49,286 nucleotides of DNA from Pseudomonadota bacterium (GCA_021819435.1 JAKARB010000019.1:1-49286); one strand, 5' to 3'. Positions 33,494 through 43,623 are shown, counted from the stretch's first letter. Translations and numbers: made by a program. The notes: generated by a model from the letters alone, not told the origin.

Positions 33494-36400
33494 TCAGCGC
33501 GCCTGTTGCTCGATCAGGATCAGCGTGTCCTGGCCTGCGGCAAGCGGCGCGCCTTCGCGGCACAGCACGCGGTGCACGGTGCCGTCGCAGGGGGCGGTGA
33601 TGGCGAATTCCATCTTCATGGATTCGACGATCACCAGCACCTCGCCGGCCTTCACGGCCTGGCCGTCTTTCACGGGCACCTGCCAGACGTTGCCGGGCAC
33701 GCTGGTGGCCACGAAGCGGCCGCCTTCGGGCAGGTCGAGTTCGGTGTCGGGTGTGGCGCCGGCCACGTCGTTCTCGGTGGCGAAATCGGCTTGGCCGTTG
33801 GTGATCCAGCGCTCGCGTTCGGCTTCGAAGGCGGCTTGCTGACGAGCCTTGAAGTCCGCGATGCTGTCGGCCTGCTCGGCCAGGAAGCGCCGGTAGCCGC
33901 GCAGGCTGAAGCTCGAATCTTCGATGCGCAGCGCGTGGCCGCCATGCGGGAAGGTGGCGCGGATGCGCAGCAAATCGGCCTCGCTGACCGGGTGGAAGCG
34001 GATCTCGTCGAAGAAGCGCAGCAGCCAAGGTTGCTCGAAGGCGGGGTGGCCGCTGTTGGCGCCATGCCGCCAGCGGTTCCACATCTGCAGCGTGCGGCCG
34101 ACGAACTGGTAGCCGCCTGGGCCTTCCATGCCGTAGACACACAGGTAGGCGCCGCCGATGCCCACGGCGTTCTCAGGCGTCCAGGTGCGCGCCGGGTTGT
34201 ACTTGGTGGTGACCAGGCGGTGGCGCGGGTCCACCGGCGTGGCCACGGGGGCGCCCAGGTAGACGTCGCCCAGGCCGAGCACGAGGTAGCTGGCATCGAA
34301 GACGATGTTGAAGACTTCTTCGAGGCTGTCGAGCCCGTTGATGCGGCGGATGAACTCGATGTTGCTCGGGCACCAGGGCGCATCGGGCCGCACCGATTGC
34401 ATGTACTTCTCGATGGCCAGGCGCGTTTGCGCGTCGTCCCATGACAGCGGCAGGTGCACCACGCGGTTGGGGATGGTGATGTCGTCGAGCGGCGGCAGGT
34501 GGTCTTCGACATCGAGCAGCACGCGCATCAGCTCTTCGCGCGGCAGCACGGCCGGGTCGAAATGCACCTGCAACGAGCGGATGCCCGGCGTCATGTCGAT
34601 GACACCCGCCAAGCCCTTGCCGCCGTTGAGCTGCTTGAGCTCGGCCATGAGCGCGTGCACGCGGAAGCGCAATTCAAGGTCGAGCACCAGTGGCCCGAAC
34701 TCCATCAGCACATAGCGGTCGCCCGCCTGGCGCACGACCACGCGCGGTTTCTCGCCATCAGCCGGTACGTCGGCGAGGATGGGGCTGAGGCAGGCGCGTG
34801 CGTCGTCTTGCGGTGCTGTTGGCAAGGGCGATGCCAAGGTGGCGATGCTGGCTTCCACCTGCGCGTCGCGCTCGGCGGCCTGTGCGGCCGAGATGCGATG
34901 AAATCGCACCGTGTCACCTGGCCGCAGTTGCCCCAGCTTCCACAGCTCTGCGTTGACCACCACGGCCGGGCAGACGAAGCCGCCCAGGCTCGGTCCATCA
35001 GGCCCGAGGATGACGGGCATGTCGCCCGTGAAGTCGATGGCGCCGATGGCGTAGGCGTTGTCGTGGATGTTGGAGGGGTGCAGGCCGGCCTCGCCGCCAT
35101 CGGTGCGGGCCCATTTCGGCTTCGGCCCGATCAGGCGAACGCCGGTTCGGCTGGAGTTGTGGTGCACCTTCCAGTCGGCCGCGAAGAAGGTGGCGACGTC
35201 TTCTTCCATGAAGAAGTCGGGTGCGCCATGGGGGCCGTAGAGCACGCCGATGTCCCAGTGCTGGCCGATGGTGGGCCGGGCATCCGCCGCGACCTGTTGG
35301 CCGGCTGTGCCGAAGCCCGGGGCGACCAGGTGCAGCACGTCGCCCACGCGCAGGTTGCGTCCGCCATGGCCGCCGAACTGTCCGAGCGTGAAGGTGGCGC
35401 GGCTGCCCAGGTAGGCGGGCACGTCCAGGCCGCCGCCCACCGCGAGGTAACTGCGGCAGCCATGTTCGGCGCGGCCCAGCGTCAGCACGCTGCCGGCGCG
35501 CACGGCGTGGCTTTGCCACAGGGCCAAGGGCTGGCCATCCAGCTCAGCCGGCATGAGCGCGCCGGCGAGCGCGATCACGGTGTCGGTGTGAAACTTCAGC
35601 GTCGGGCCGGCGAGGGTGCATTCCAGCGTGGCGGCATCGGGCGCATTGCCCACCAGTTGGTTGGCCAGGCGGTGCGCCAGCGCATCCATCGGGCCAGAAG
35701 GCGGCACGCCCACGTCCCACAAGCCGAGGCGGCCCGGCCAGTCCTGCACGGCGGTCTGCACGCCGGCGGCCAGCACCTCGATGGTGTCGGGCTGGAAGGC
35801 GAACGTGCCCAGGAAGCGCGTGACCTGGCGACCCTCGCGGAATACGGGGTGCTTCACCACCTGACGCAGGTAGGGCAGGTTGGTTTCGATGCCGGCCAGG
35901 CGGGTGTTGGCCAAGGCCGCGTCCAGCTTGGCCAGCGCCGCTTCGCGCGTGCCGGCCATGACGATGAGCTTGGCCAACATCGGGTCGTACCAGGCCGGCA
36001 CCTCGGTGCCGCGCTCGACCCAACCATCCACGCGTGCATCAGCGGGAAAGGCCACCTCGGTCAGCAGGCCAGCGCTGGGCTGGAAGTTGCGCGCCGGGTC
36101 TTCGGCGTACAGGCGCACCTGGATGGAGGCGCCTTGTGGCTTCGGTTGCAGCAAGGCCAGCTCGGGCAGCTCACCGGCGGCCAGCTTCACCATCCAGGCC
36201 ACGAGGTCGACGCCGCAGACCTGCTCGGTCACGCCGTGCTCCACCTGCAGCCGGGTGTTGACCTCCAGGAAATAAAACTGCGCTGTGTCAGCGTCGTAGA
36301 CGTATTCCACCGTGCCGGCCGAGCGGTAGTTCACGGCCTGGGCCAGGCGCACGGCGGTGTCAAGCAGAGCCTGGCGTTGGGCATCGCTCAGGCCGGGGGC

Positions 36401-37126
36401 GGGCGTCTCTTCGATGACCTTCTGGTTGCGGCGCTGCACCGAGCAGTCGCGCTCACCCAATGCGATGACCTGGCCGCGCCCATCGCCGAACACCTGCACC
36501 TCGATGTGGCGCGCGTTCTCGACGAACTTCTCCAGGTAGAGGCCGGCGTCCTTGAAGTTGGCCGAGGCCAGGCGCTGCACGGAGGTGAAAGCATCCACCA
36601 GTTCGGCCACCGAGCGCACCAGGCGCATGCCGATGCCGCCGCCGCCTGCGGTGCTCTTGAGCATCACCGGGTAGCCGATGCGCAAGGCCTCGGCCTGCGC
36701 GTGCGCGATGTCATCGAGCAGGCCGGAGCCCGGCAGCAGCGGCACCTCGCTGCGTTGGGCCAGCTCGCGTGCGGTGTGCTTGAGACCGAAGGCCCGCATC
36801 TGCTCGGCCGTGGGGCCAATGAAGGCGATGCCTGCCGCTTCGCAGGCTTCGGCGAATCCGGGGTTCTCTGAGAGGAAGCCATAGCCCGGGTGGATGGCCT
36901 GGGCGCCGCATTCACGCGCGATGCGCAGGATCTCGTCGGCGCGCAGGTAGCTTTCAGCGGCGGGCGCCGGGCCCACGCAGTAGGCCTCGTCGGCCTCACG
37001 CACGTGGCGGGCCGACGCGTCCGCCTCGGAGTAGACGGCCACGCTGCGCACACCCAGCGCTTTCAGCGTGCGGATGATGCGGCAGGCGATGGCGCCTCGG
37101 TTGGCGATCAGGACCTTGTCGAACAT
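33494..37126 (-). CDS. guanidine carboxylase (biotin-dependent urea/guanidine carboxylase family)
   Basis: 1210 residues in three parts: biotin carboxylase (residues 1-450, beginning [17 protein letters not shown], with [13 protein letters not shown] as ATP grasp), the KipI/KipA-like carboxyltransferase (about 475-1100, with [20 protein letters not shown]), and a C-terminal biotinyl domain with the lysine in ESMKMEF. Most databases call it urea carboxylase. Two guanidine riboswitches and two deiminase subunits in the operon favour guanidine as substrate, giving carboxyguanidine. The start at 37126 has AAGAG upstream and sits just below the guanidine-II riboswitch; the open frame extends 89 residues further up without support. 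Confidence 0.9.
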   Translation of the reverse strand: MFDKVLIANRGAIACRIIRTLKALGVRSVAVYSEADASARHVREADEAYCVGPAPAAESYLRADEILRIARECGAQAIHPGYGFLSENPGFAEACEAAGIAFIGPTAEQMRAFGLKHTARELAQRSEVPLLPGSGLLDDIAHAQAEALRIGYPVMLKSTAGGGGIGMRLVRSVAELVDAFTSVQRLASANFKDAGLYLEKFVENARHIEVQVFGDGRGQVIALGERDCSVQRRNQKVIEETPAPGLSDAQRQALLDTAVRLAQAVNYRSAGTVEYVYDADTAQFYFLEVNTRLQVEHGVTEQVCGVDLVAWMVKLAAGELPELALLQPKPQGASIQVRLYAEDPARNFQPSAGLLTEVAFPADARVDGWVERGTEVPAWYDPMLAKLIVMAGTREAALAKLDAALANTRLAGIETNLPYLRQVVKHPVFREGRQVTRFLGTFAFQPDTIEVLAAGVQTAVQDWPGRLGLWDVGVPPSGPMDALAHRLANQLVGNAPDAATLECTLAGPTLKFHTDTVIALAGALMPAELDGQPLALWQSHAVRAGSVLTLGRAEHGCRSYLAVGGGLDVPAYLGSRATFTLGQFGGHGGRNLRVGDVLHLVAPGFGTAGQQVAADARPTIGQHWDIGVLYGPHGAPDFFMEEDVATFFAADWKVHHNSSRTGVRLIGPKPKWARTDGGEAGLHPSNIHDNAYAIGAIDFTGDMPVILGPDGPSLGGFVCPAVVVNAELWKLGQLRPGDTVRFHRISAAQAAERDAQVEASIATLASPLPTAPQDDARACLSPILADVPADGEKPRVVVRQAGDRYVLMEFGPLVLDLELRFRVHALMAELKQLNGGKGLAGVIDMTPGIRSLQVHFDPAVLPREELMRVLLDVEDHLPPLDDITIPNRVVHLPLSWDDAQTRLAIEKYMQSVRPDAPWCPSNIEFIRRINGLDSLEEVFNIVFDASYLVLGLGDVYLGAPVATPVDPRHRLVTTKYNPARTWTPENAVGIGGAYLCVYGMEGPGGYQFVGRTLQMWNRWRHGANSGHPAFEQPWLLRFFDEIRFHPVSEADLLRIRATFPHGGHALRIEDSSFSLRGYRRFLAEQADSIADFKARQQAAFEAERERWITNGQADFATENDVAGATPDTELDLPEGGRFVATSVPGNVWQVPVKDGQAVKAGEVLVIVESMKMEFAITAPCDGTVHRVLCREGAPLAAGQDTLILIEQQAR

Positions 37127-37140
37127 GGAGGCTCTTTTCG

Positions 37141-37186
37141 AGCGGGCCGTCCCGCGGGCGTGTGTCGCGCAGCGGGCCGTCCCGCT
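37141..37186 (-). promoter_or_regulatory. guanidine-II (mini-ykkC) riboswitch
   Basis: On the minus strand two hairpins follow each other: AGCGGGACGGCCCGCT (37186 to 37171) and CGCGGGACGGCCCGCT (37156 to 37141), linked by 14 bases. Each is a GC stem closing the tetraloop ACGG, the ACGR loop that defines this class, and GGGACGGCCC matches the consensus of both hairpins. The second hairpin lies 5-14 bases from the AAGAG ribosome-binding site of the carboxylase, consistent with control of translation by guanidine-driven loop-loop pairing. Confidence 0.88.
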
Positions 37187-37287
37187 GGCCTTTTTGGATG
37201 TGGGTGTGATCGACCTGATGGATCGACCACAAGCAAGCCCCGGGCCGGCTCGTGGCCCCGGGCGCTCCAGGGCTTGGTCGATGCGCT

Positions 37288-37989
37288 TCAGCCCGCGTGT
37301 TCCACCGGGTCCCACACCAGCAACTGGATGGGCGTGGGGTTGTAGGCGTTGCAGGGGTTGTTGAGCTGCGGGCAGTTTGAGATCAGCACCCACACGGCCA
37401 TCTCGGCGCGCATTTCCACGTACTTGCCTGGGCCCGAGACGCCATCGGCGAAGGTGAGCTGCCCATCGGCGGTCACCGGCACGTTCATGAAGAAATTGAC
37501 GTTGGGCACCAGGTCGCCCTTGCCCAGCCCGATGTCGGCATGCTGGATGGCGAGCAGGTAGTTGTCGCGGCAGCTGTGCATGAACTTCTTCTGCAAGGCG
37601 TAGCGCACGGTGTTGCTCTCGGCCGCGCAGGCGCCGCCCAGGGTGTCGTGGCGGCCGCAGGTGTCCGCCGTGATGGTGAGCATCGGGCGGCCCTCGTTGC
37701 TCACCAGCACCGAGCCCGTGGTCAGGTAGATGCCGCCCTGGCGCAGCAGGGTGTCGGTGGCGCTGTAGTGCTCGGCCAGGTCGTCGGCGCTGTAGAAGAT
37801 CACGTCGGCGGCCTGGTTGCCTTCGAGGTCGACGATGCGCAGCGTCTGGCCCTGCTTGAGTTGGAAGAGGATGGGCTCGCCGGCGGGATGGCGCTGGTTC
37901 ATCACCGCATCGGCTTCGCGCAAGGGGCTGTGCTGGATGCGGGTGGCGGTCGGGGAGGGGGCGGCTGCGGTGGGCGAAGGTGTGTGCAT
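37288..37989 (-). CDS. carboxyguanidine deiminase subunit (DUF1989, urea carboxylase-associated protein), cysteine-containing
   Basis: 233 residues of DUF1989. It keeps the cysteine-rich motif [15 protein letters not shown] and CRDNYLLAI, probably the zinc site, and NFFMNVPV and VEMRAEMAV. The paralogue upstream (38068-38898) lacks these cysteines. Two DUF1989 proteins form CgdAB, which deiminates carboxyguanidine to allophanate. GGAG lies 6-7 bases before the ATG at 37989; an in-frame ATG four codons upstream has none. It is followed by 161 bases carrying the guanidine-II riboswitch before the carboxylase gene. Confidence 0.85.
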   Translation of the reverse strand: MHTPSPTAAAPSPTATRIQHSPLREADAVMNQRHPAGEPILFQLKQGQTLRIVDLEGNQAADVIFYSADDLAEHYSATDTLLRQGGIYLTTGSVLVSNEGRPMLTITADTCGRHDTLGGACAAESNTVRYALQKKFMHSCRDNYLLAIQHADIGLGKGDLVPNVNFFMNVPVTADGQLTFADGVSGPGKYVEMRAEMAVWVLISNCPQLNNPCNAYNPTPIQLLVWDPVEHAG

Positions 37990-38067
37990 GAGGGGCTCCA
38001 TCAGCGGTGGTCAGGCCGGTCGACGTTGCGGCTGTTTGATCGCAGGGTCGGGCTCACAGGCTTGGGT

Positions 38068-38898
38068 TCACAGCGCGAACACATCGCTGTTGTGATGGGC
38101 CCTGGCGTTCTCGGGCCGGAAGTGGCGGCAGAAGTCATCGGATGCCGCAGGCCCACTGTGCCAGGCCACCACCCCCACCTGCGGTGGCGCGTAAGCCTCT
38201 GCCGGATTGAGCGGATGCGGCGCGGTCGAGATGGCCACGACCACGTCCATGTCCATGCGCAGCTCGACGAAATCGCCGGCCTGGCTGTGGCCGCGCGCGA
38301 AGTGGAAACGTCCCTCTTCGTCGACCACCACCTTGCTGAAGAGGTTGACCGGCGCGATCAGGTCGCGGCGGCCCAGCCCGTGTTTGCCAATCTCGATGAG
38401 CAGGCCGTCCTTGCCTGAGCGGTGCATGCCGTTGCGATGGGCTTCGAAGGGATGCTCGCCGAAGCGTTGCCGCATGGCCGCCGTGTCCATCAGGGCGCCC
38501 AGCGGGTCATGCCAGCCCAGGCTGTCGGCAGTGAAGCTGGCCATCGAGCGGCCCATGTCGCTCATCAGCACGTGGCCGCGCCGGTAGTGCGCCGTGTGCT
38601 GCGCCTTGAGCGAATCGGGCATGTTGTAGCGCTCCAGCGTGCTGTGCGCCGCGTAGATCACCACGCTCACGTTGGCATCGGCCGCGAGCGCGACGAAGCG
38701 CAGGGCCGTGCCTCGCTTGACCCGCCACGACCAGTGGCCCCCGCCTGGCACGCGCTCTGACCAGGCTATGCGGTCTGTGTTCAAGCCTGCCAGCGAGTTG
38801 GCGGGCAGGCGCTGCCAGTGCGCCACGGCATCGACCGGAGACGATGCGGATGGGTTGTCAAGGGTGTGTTCGGCGTGCTGCGCTGGTTGAACGGTCAT
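38068..38898 (-). CDS. carboxyguanidine deiminase subunit (DUF1989, urea carboxylase-associated protein), cysteine-poor
   Basis: 276 residues of DUF1989, first gene of the guanidine operon. The fold motifs (RHGHVLMSDMG-like region, TADSLGWHDPLGA, APVNLFSKVVV, FVELRMDMDVVVAIST) align with the partner, but the TCGRHD...C cysteines are replaced (SLGWHD...M). The start at 38898 has GGAG about 8 bases upstream, and the frame extends a further 60 residues into the riboswitch, which cannot be coding. The two paralogues probably form an obligate heteromer in which only one carries the metal site. Confidence 0.85.
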   Translation of the reverse strand: MTVQPAQHAEHTLDNPSASSPVDAVAHWQRLPANSLAGLNTDRIAWSERVPGGGHWSWRVKRGTALRFVALAADANVSVVIYAAHSTLERYNMPDSLKAQHTAHYRRGHVLMSDMGRSMASFTADSLGWHDPLGALMDTAAMRQRFGEHPFEAHRNGMHRSGKDGLLIEIGKHGLGRRDLIAPVNLFSKVVVDEEGRFHFARGHSQAGDFVELRMDMDVVVAISTAPHPLNPAEAYAPPQVGVVAWHSGPAASDDFCRHFRPENARAHHNSDVFAL

Positions 38899-38962
38899 GG
38901 GGCGTGCTCCTGTGCGGTGGGACTCATGCTCGAGAGACTCCGATGCCTGCTCATCGCCTGTA

Positions 38963-39088
38963 TCGAGGACCTCCCGGGCTTTTGTCCCTCCGTGGAGCCG
39001 CCACGGCGTTTGCCGTCGCAGCCGAGCGCTCTCGGACCAGACAGCCGGCTGATGCCGGCCCGGAACCCTAGCGCTCAATCAGCCTCGA
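38963..39088 (-). promoter_or_regulatory. guanidine-I (ykkC) riboswitch
   Basis: On the minus strand the conserved blocks occur in order: CTAGGGTTCCG (39071-39061), CTGGTCCGAGAG (about 39040-39030), ACGGAGGGACAAAAGCCC then GGGAG (to 38970). These are the hallmark sequences of the class, including the AAAAGCCCGGGAG end. The outer stem closes as TCGAGG (39088-39083) with CCTCGA (38968-38963). It lies 64 bases upstream of the deiminase start; no T-run terminator follows, so translational or other control is likely. Confidence 0.92.
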
Positions 39089-39127
39089 CGCGGCGACCGC
39101 TGCCCAGACTGCTCTCGACTTGATTCA

Positions 39128-39143
39128 TGCAAATTCAATGCCA
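39128..39143 (-). promoter_or_regulatory. sigma-54 promoter of the guanidine operon
   Basis: The minus strand reads TGGCATTGAATTTGCA, 14 of 16 matches to the TGGCACG-N4-TTGCA consensus, with GG and GC 10 bases apart. The predicted start is near 39117, just before the riboswitch outer stem at 39088. Confidence 0.78.
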
Positions 39144-39194
39144 GCCCTCAATGGAGGACTGCGGTAGGGCGATCTCGGCAGCGCTGCGCAGATC

Positions 39195-39209
39195 GCACCA
39201 ACTGCGTGC
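39195..39209. promoter_or_regulatory. NtrC-like site upstream of the guanidine promoter
   Basis: GCACCAACTGCGTGC matches GCACC-N5-GGTGC at 9 of 10 positions. It is centred about 85 bases upstream of the predicted start. No second site of equal quality was found. Confidence 0.45.
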
Positions 39210-39271
39210 ACGTCAAACGGATGCATGCACGGAGATGGCCTGCTTGCAGGCACCCCCGGCACGCCCCTGCC

Positions 39272-40198
39272 TCACAGCGATGCGTCCAACTCGGAGCGCA
39301 TCATCCCCGGCCGCCTGAGCACCCTCGCGGGTGGCCAGGTACCTGTGTCGACCTGGTAGCAGGCCCGCAGCTCCTCATACAGCGCCGGGTGATGCGCGCG
39401 CAAGCCGGGGCCCTGCTCGAAGAACGCCTCGGTCACCACCGCGAAAAACTCCACCGGGTCGGTCGCCCCATACGGATCGAGGAAGGTCTGGGCTTCACCG
39501 CTTTCCACGCGCTCCACCAAGGCATCAAACTCCGCGCGCATCACGCCTGACCAGCTCGCATGCCGCTGTGGGTCAAGCAGCGCCGGACGACCATCCATCG
39601 TGCCCGTCTCCGAATCCAGTTGGTGCGCGAACTCGTGGATCACGACGTTCCAGCCATCGTGCGGGTCGGCGGCGCCCTCCAGCACATCCCGCCACGAGAG
39701 GATCACCTGGCCCTCCTGCCAGGACTCTCCGGCCCGCCAGTCCCGACCTGACTGCACCACGCCGATCTCGTCGGTGTGCTCGATGTCGACCGCGAAGGCG
39801 CTCGGGTAGACCAGCACCTGCCTGAGCGAGGGGTAGTAATCGGTCTGGCGGTTGAGCAGCAGCATGCAGGCCTGAGCCGCGATGGTGACGCGCACCTCAT
39901 CGTCGATGACCTGTCCCTGGCAGCCCACGAAGGCCTTTTCGGCCAGAAAGACCAGGATGTGGCGCCGCAACTGCACCTGGAGGTCGGCCGGCAGCGAGGC
40001 GGCCAGGGGCACGTTGCGCCGGATGATGGCCCGCCATGCCGGCGGGAAGGACTCCGCCTTCTGGCGCACGCGCCGTCGCTCCACCAAGCGTGGCTGCCAT
40101 ATGAGCCAGGCGATGAGCAGCAGGGCCAGGACGGTGACGACCAGGATGGGCACGGTGAAACAGGTGATGGCGGACTGTCTGAGCCGAAGGATACACAT
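39272..40198 (-). CDS. mtfA: MtfA-like zinc peptidase (M90 family)
   Basis: About 308 residues. The zinc motif HEFAHQLD is present, with a downstream Glu in FFAVVTEAFFE, as in MtfA. MtfA (Mlc titration factor A) is a cytoplasmic protein and aminopeptidase that controls ptsG through Mlc in E. coli; here a hydrophobic N-terminal segment (VPILVVTVLALLLIAWLIW) suggests membrane anchoring, a common form in betaproteobacteria. The start is uncertain: 40198 is used, the frame is open to 40333. Divergent from the GGDEF-EAL gene. Confidence 0.85.
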   Translation of the reverse strand: MCILRLRQSAITCFTVPILVVTVLALLLIAWLIWQPRLVERRRVRQKAESFPPAWRAIIRRNVPLAASLPADLQVQLRRHILVFLAEKAFVGCQGQVIDDEVRVTIAAQACMLLLNRQTDYYPSLRQVLVYPSAFAVDIEHTDEIGVVQSGRDWRAGESWQEGQVILSWRDVLEGAADPHDGWNVVIHEFAHQLDSETGTMDGRPALLDPQRHASWSGVMRAEFDALVERVESGEAQTFLDPYGATDPVEFFAVVTEAFFEQGPGLRAHHPALYEELRACYQVDTGTWPPARVLRRPGMMRSELDASL

Positions 40199-40331
40199 CC
40201 ATGTTTGGGCCAGCAGCTTGTGTGGGTGTGGCGTTCGCGGTGAAACCAAGGCATGCTCCGCTAAGCCGGTGCTGTTTGGAGGATTCCAACCGGGCAGGAT
40301 TCCTAGAATTGGTGTACCTACGCCACTGACC

Positions 40332-42551
40332 ATGTCTGCCTTGCCGCAAAGCCCGTTCGACGAAGAGGAACGCCGACTGGCGACCCTGGGTCGCTACGGC
40401 GTGCTCGACACCCCGCCTGAGCAGGCCTTCGACGACCTGACGCGGCTGGCTGCCCAGGTGCTGTGCGCACCCGTGGCCCTGGTCAACCTGATCGACCGCG
40501 ATCGCCAATGGACCAAGTCGAGCGTCGGCATCGACGTCTCCAGCATCCCGCGCAACGTGGCGTTCTGCGACCATGCCATCCGCAAGCCTGAAGTCATGGT
40601 GGTTGAAGACACCCGCCTGGACCCGCGCTTCGTCGCCAACCCCTTGGTCACCGGCGACCCCTTCATCCGCTTCTATGCTGGCGCCCCGCTGATCGCCGAC
40701 GATGGCTCGGCGCTCGGCACCCTGTGCATCGTCGACAGCCAGCCGCGACGCCTCGACACGGCCCAGCGCGAGACCCTGGCTTTGTTGGCCAGGCAGGTCA
40801 TGGCCCAGCTCACCTTGGGCAAGCAGTCCAGACGCCTTGGGGCGCTTTTGCACGACCTCCAGGGGCGCACCCAGTTGTTGAGCCAGCTCTCGAACCGGGT
40901 GCCGGGCGTCATCTACCAATACCAGCGCTTCCCGGACGGCAGCAGCTGCTTCCCCTATGCCAGCGAGCGCATGTGGGACATGTTCGAGGTCCACCCAGAA
41001 GACGCGCTCCGCGACGCCAGAGGAGTCATCGCCCGCGTCCATCCGCAAGACATGGAAGCCACGCTGGCCTCCATCGAAACCTCCTACGAGGGCATGCAGC
41101 CCTGGCGGCACGAATTCCGCGTGGTCCTGCCGCAGCAGGGCACCAAGTGGCGCTTTGGCGACGCGGTGCCCGAGCGGCTGGCCGATGGCAGCGTGTTGTG
41201 GCACGGCTTCATCACCGACATCACGGAGCGCAGACTGCACCAGGAACGCACCCACCGCCTGGCCTATTACGACCCGCTCACCGGCCTGCCCAACCGCCGC
41301 CTTCTGATCGACCGCCTGGAGCGCGAACTGGCCCACCTGCGGCGCTGCGGCCGCCTCGGCGCGCTGCTTTTCATCGACCTCGACAACTTCAAACAGATCA
41401 ACGACGCGCGCGGTCACGCCGTGGGTGATGACCTGCTCAGGCAGGTCGCCCAGCGCCTCTCAAGCGTGCTTCGCCAAGACGACACCGTCGCCCGCCTCGG
41501 GGGCGATGAGTTCGTCGTCCAGGTCGGCAACCTCGACCTGGACCCTGATGTGGCGGCAAGGCAGGCCAGGCTCGTTGCCGAGAAGGTTCGCACCGTGCTG
41601 GAGGGGCGCTATGAGCTGGCTGGCTTTCCCTATGGCAGCACCGGCAGCATCGGGCTCACTTTGTTCCCGCGGGCTGAAGCCACCACCGTCGACGACCTGC
41701 TGCGCGAAGCCGACACGGCCATGTACCGCGCCAAGTCGGGAGGACGCAACCGCATCGAGTTCTTCGAGTCGAAGATGCAGTCCGAGGTGGAAGAGCGCCT
41801 CGCGATGGAGCAAGACCTCCAACTGGCCATGGCCGGCAACGAACTGGACGTGCACGTGCAGCACCAGGTCGATGCCCAAGGGCGCATCGTTGGTGGGGAA
41901 CTGCTCATGCGCTGGCGGCATCCGCAGCGTGGCAACGTGCCACCCAATGTCTTCATCCCCCTGGCCGAAGAGTCCACGCTGATCCTGCAACTTGGCCAAA
42001 TGGTGCTGCAACGTGCCTGCGAGGCCCTCGCCCGCCTGCAGCAAGCCGGACGGCCGTGGAGCCTGTCGGTCAACGTCAGCCCGCGCCAGTTCCGCAGCCC
42101 CGACTTCGTCGAGTGTGTCTCGCACATCCTCAAGCAAACCGGCGCCGACGCACGTGGCCTGATCCTCGAAGTCACCGAAGGCCTGCTCATCGGGAACTGG
42201 CAGGACGCCGTCTCGCGCATGAGCGAGCTGGTGGCCCTGGGCCTGCGCTTCTCGATCGATGATTTCGGCACGGGCTATTCCAGCCTGGCCTACTTGAAGA
42301 AGCTGCCGCTGTACGAGCTAAAGATCGACCGCACCTTCGTGCACGACACGCCGGGCGATCCGAACGACACCGCCATCGTCGAGGCCATCCTGTCGGTGTC
42401 CCAGCACCTGGGCCTGCGTGTGGTGGCCGAGGGCGTCGAAACCGAGGAGCAGGCGGCATTCCTGACCAGCCACGGCTGCCAATGCCTGCAAGGCTACCTC
42501 TACGCCCGCCCCACACCGCTGGCCGGCTGGCTCGACGACATGCTGGTCTGA
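40332..42551 (+). CDS. GAF-PAS-GGDEF-EAL cyclic-di-GMP signalling protein
   Basis: 739 residues with four domains: GAF (about 20-160), PAS (about 190-300, ending DITERR), GGDEF (about 310-470, with LGGDEF intact and DLDNFKQIND before it), EAL (about 490-739). The EAL signature is ELL (GGELLMRWRH), but the other catalytic residues are present: NVSPRQF, EVTEG, IDDFGTG, LKIDRTFV, AEGVET and CQCLQGYLYARP. It may therefore both make and degrade c-di-GMP, or one half may be regulatory. No membrane segment, so it is cytoplasmic. Expressed alone, divergent from mtfA. Confidence 0.9.
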   Translation: MSALPQSPFDEEERRLATLGRYGVLDTPPEQAFDDLTRLAAQVLCAPVALVNLIDRDRQWTKSSVGIDVSSIPRNVAFCDHAIRKPEVMVVEDTRLDPRFVANPLVTGDPFIRFYAGAPLIADDGSALGTLCIVDSQPRRLDTAQRETLALLARQVMAQLTLGKQSRRLGALLHDLQGRTQLLSQLSNRVPGVIYQYQRFPDGSSCFPYASERMWDMFEVHPEDALRDARGVIARVHPQDMEATLASIETSYEGMQPWRHEFRVVLPQQGTKWRFGDAVPERLADGSVLWHGFITDITERRLHQERTHRLAYYDPLTGLPNRRLLIDRLERELAHLRRCGRLGALLFIDLDNFKQINDARGHAVGDDLLRQVAQRLSSVLRQDDTVARLGGDEFVVQVGNLDLDPDVAARQARLVAEKVRTVLEGRYELAGFPYGSTGSIGLTLFPRAEATTVDDLLREADTAMYRAKSGGRNRIEFFESKMQSEVEERLAMEQDLQLAMAGNELDVHVQHQVDAQGRIVGGELLMRWRHPQRGNVPPNVFIPLAEESTLILQLGQMVLQRACEALARLQQAGRPWSLSVNVSPRQFRSPDFVECVSHILKQTGADARGLILEVTEGLLIGNWQDAVSRMSELVALGLRFSIDDFGTGYSSLAYLKKLPLYELKIDRTFVHDTPGDPNDTAIVEAILSVSQHLGLRVVAEGVETEEQAAFLTSHGCQCLQGYLYARPTPLAGWLDDMLV

Positions 42552-42572
42552 AGGCAGGTGTGCCGAGACGGA

Positions 42573-43490
42573 TCACTCCGCCCCGAAGATCAGCACCTTC
42601 AACGCGCGCTCCGGCGTCGCATCCGCAAAAGCCGCTGGATTTGGCAGGCGCTCGATGAAGCGCATGCTCGGGGCCGCTTGCTGCATCGCCTCGCGCAGGA
42701 AGCTGGTGTCCAGTTTGGGTGAATTCAGACACAACATCGCATGACCACCGGGCGCCAGCAGGTCGGGCAGGCGCCTCATCAAGCGCACGTAGTCCTTCTC
42801 CGCCACGAAGCTGCCCTTCTGATAGGCCGGCGGGTCGACGATGACGAGGTCGTGCGGGCCGCTGCGCCGCAGCTTGCCCCAGGAGCTGAAGATGTCATGC
42901 GGCAAGAAGCTCGCGCCCTGCAACAGGCCGTTGAGCGCGTGGTTCTGCTTGCCGATGTTGAGCGCACCCCCCGCCATGTCCACGTTGACGACCTGCGATG
43001 CACCGGCCTGCAAAGCCACCACCGAGAAGGCACAGGTGTAGGCGAACAGGTTCAGCACCCGGGCCCCAGGGCGCGCCTGAACATGCTCGCGCACCCACTG
43101 CCGGCCTGCGGCCATGTCCAGGAACAGGCCATGGTTGAGGCCGCGTGGCAGGTGCACGCGAAAGCGCGCAGGGCCTTCGTTCACCACATGGGGGTCAGGC
43201 ACCTCGCCAGCCAGGATTCGGGTTTCAGAGTGCGCTTCCTGGCGCAACTGGAACACGCAGCTCAATGGCTCGCCAGGGGCCAGTTCGGCCCAGCGCTCAC
43301 GCAGCGCCGCCAACACCTCTTCCAGTTCGCCATCGGCCACAGGCTGATGACTGGTCAGCAGCCAGACCGGCGGGTAGGCATCCAGCGACCATGGCTCGCT
43401 GCCCGGGTGCAGCCCGCCTCGTCCATGGAAAACGCGTCGGGCGTCGGTTGGTTTGTCGAGTCGTGAAATGGCGTCCAGCAGGGCGTGCAT
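42573..43490 (-). CDS. class I SAM-dependent methyltransferase (RlmI/YccW-like)
   Basis: 305 residues. The SAM-binding motif VLNLFAYTCAFSVVA is near residue 145, then VNVDMAGGAL and the catalytic VDPPAYQKGSF, typical of the RNA cytosine methyltransferase-like group. The N-terminal PUA domain of RlmI is absent, so the target could be rRNA or another substrate. It is convergent with the c-di-GMP gene, 22 bases apart. Confidence 0.82.
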   Translation of the reverse strand: MHALLDAISRLDKPTDARRVFHGRGGLHPGSEPWSLDAYPPVWLLTSHQPVADGELEEVLAALRERWAELAPGEPLSCVFQLRQEAHSETRILAGEVPDPHVVNEGPARFRVHLPRGLNHGLFLDMAAGRQWVREHVQARPGARVLNLFAYTCAFSVVALQAGASQVVNVDMAGGALNIGKQNHALNGLLQGASFLPHDIFSSWGKLRRSGPHDLVIVDPPAYQKGSFVAEKDYVRLMRRLPDLLAPGGHAMLCLNSPKLDTSFLREAMQQAAPSMRFIERLPNPAAFADATPERALKVLIFGAE

Positions 43491-43623
43491 GGGCGCGATT
43501 CTGACACCTGGCCTGGCTCAGCCCAGCTCGGCCGCGAGCCTGTCGAGGTTCTGCTCGTTGGCCGGCTCGACGATGTGCTTCATGTCGATGGACTGCTGGG
43601 TGCGTTGGGTGGTGTTGCGAACG

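Noticed and set aside
33494..37126. Calling the carboxylase a urea carboxylase
   Set aside because: The sequence family alone allows it, but two guanidine riboswitches and two DUF1989 deiminase subunits in the same operon make guanidine the better substrate.
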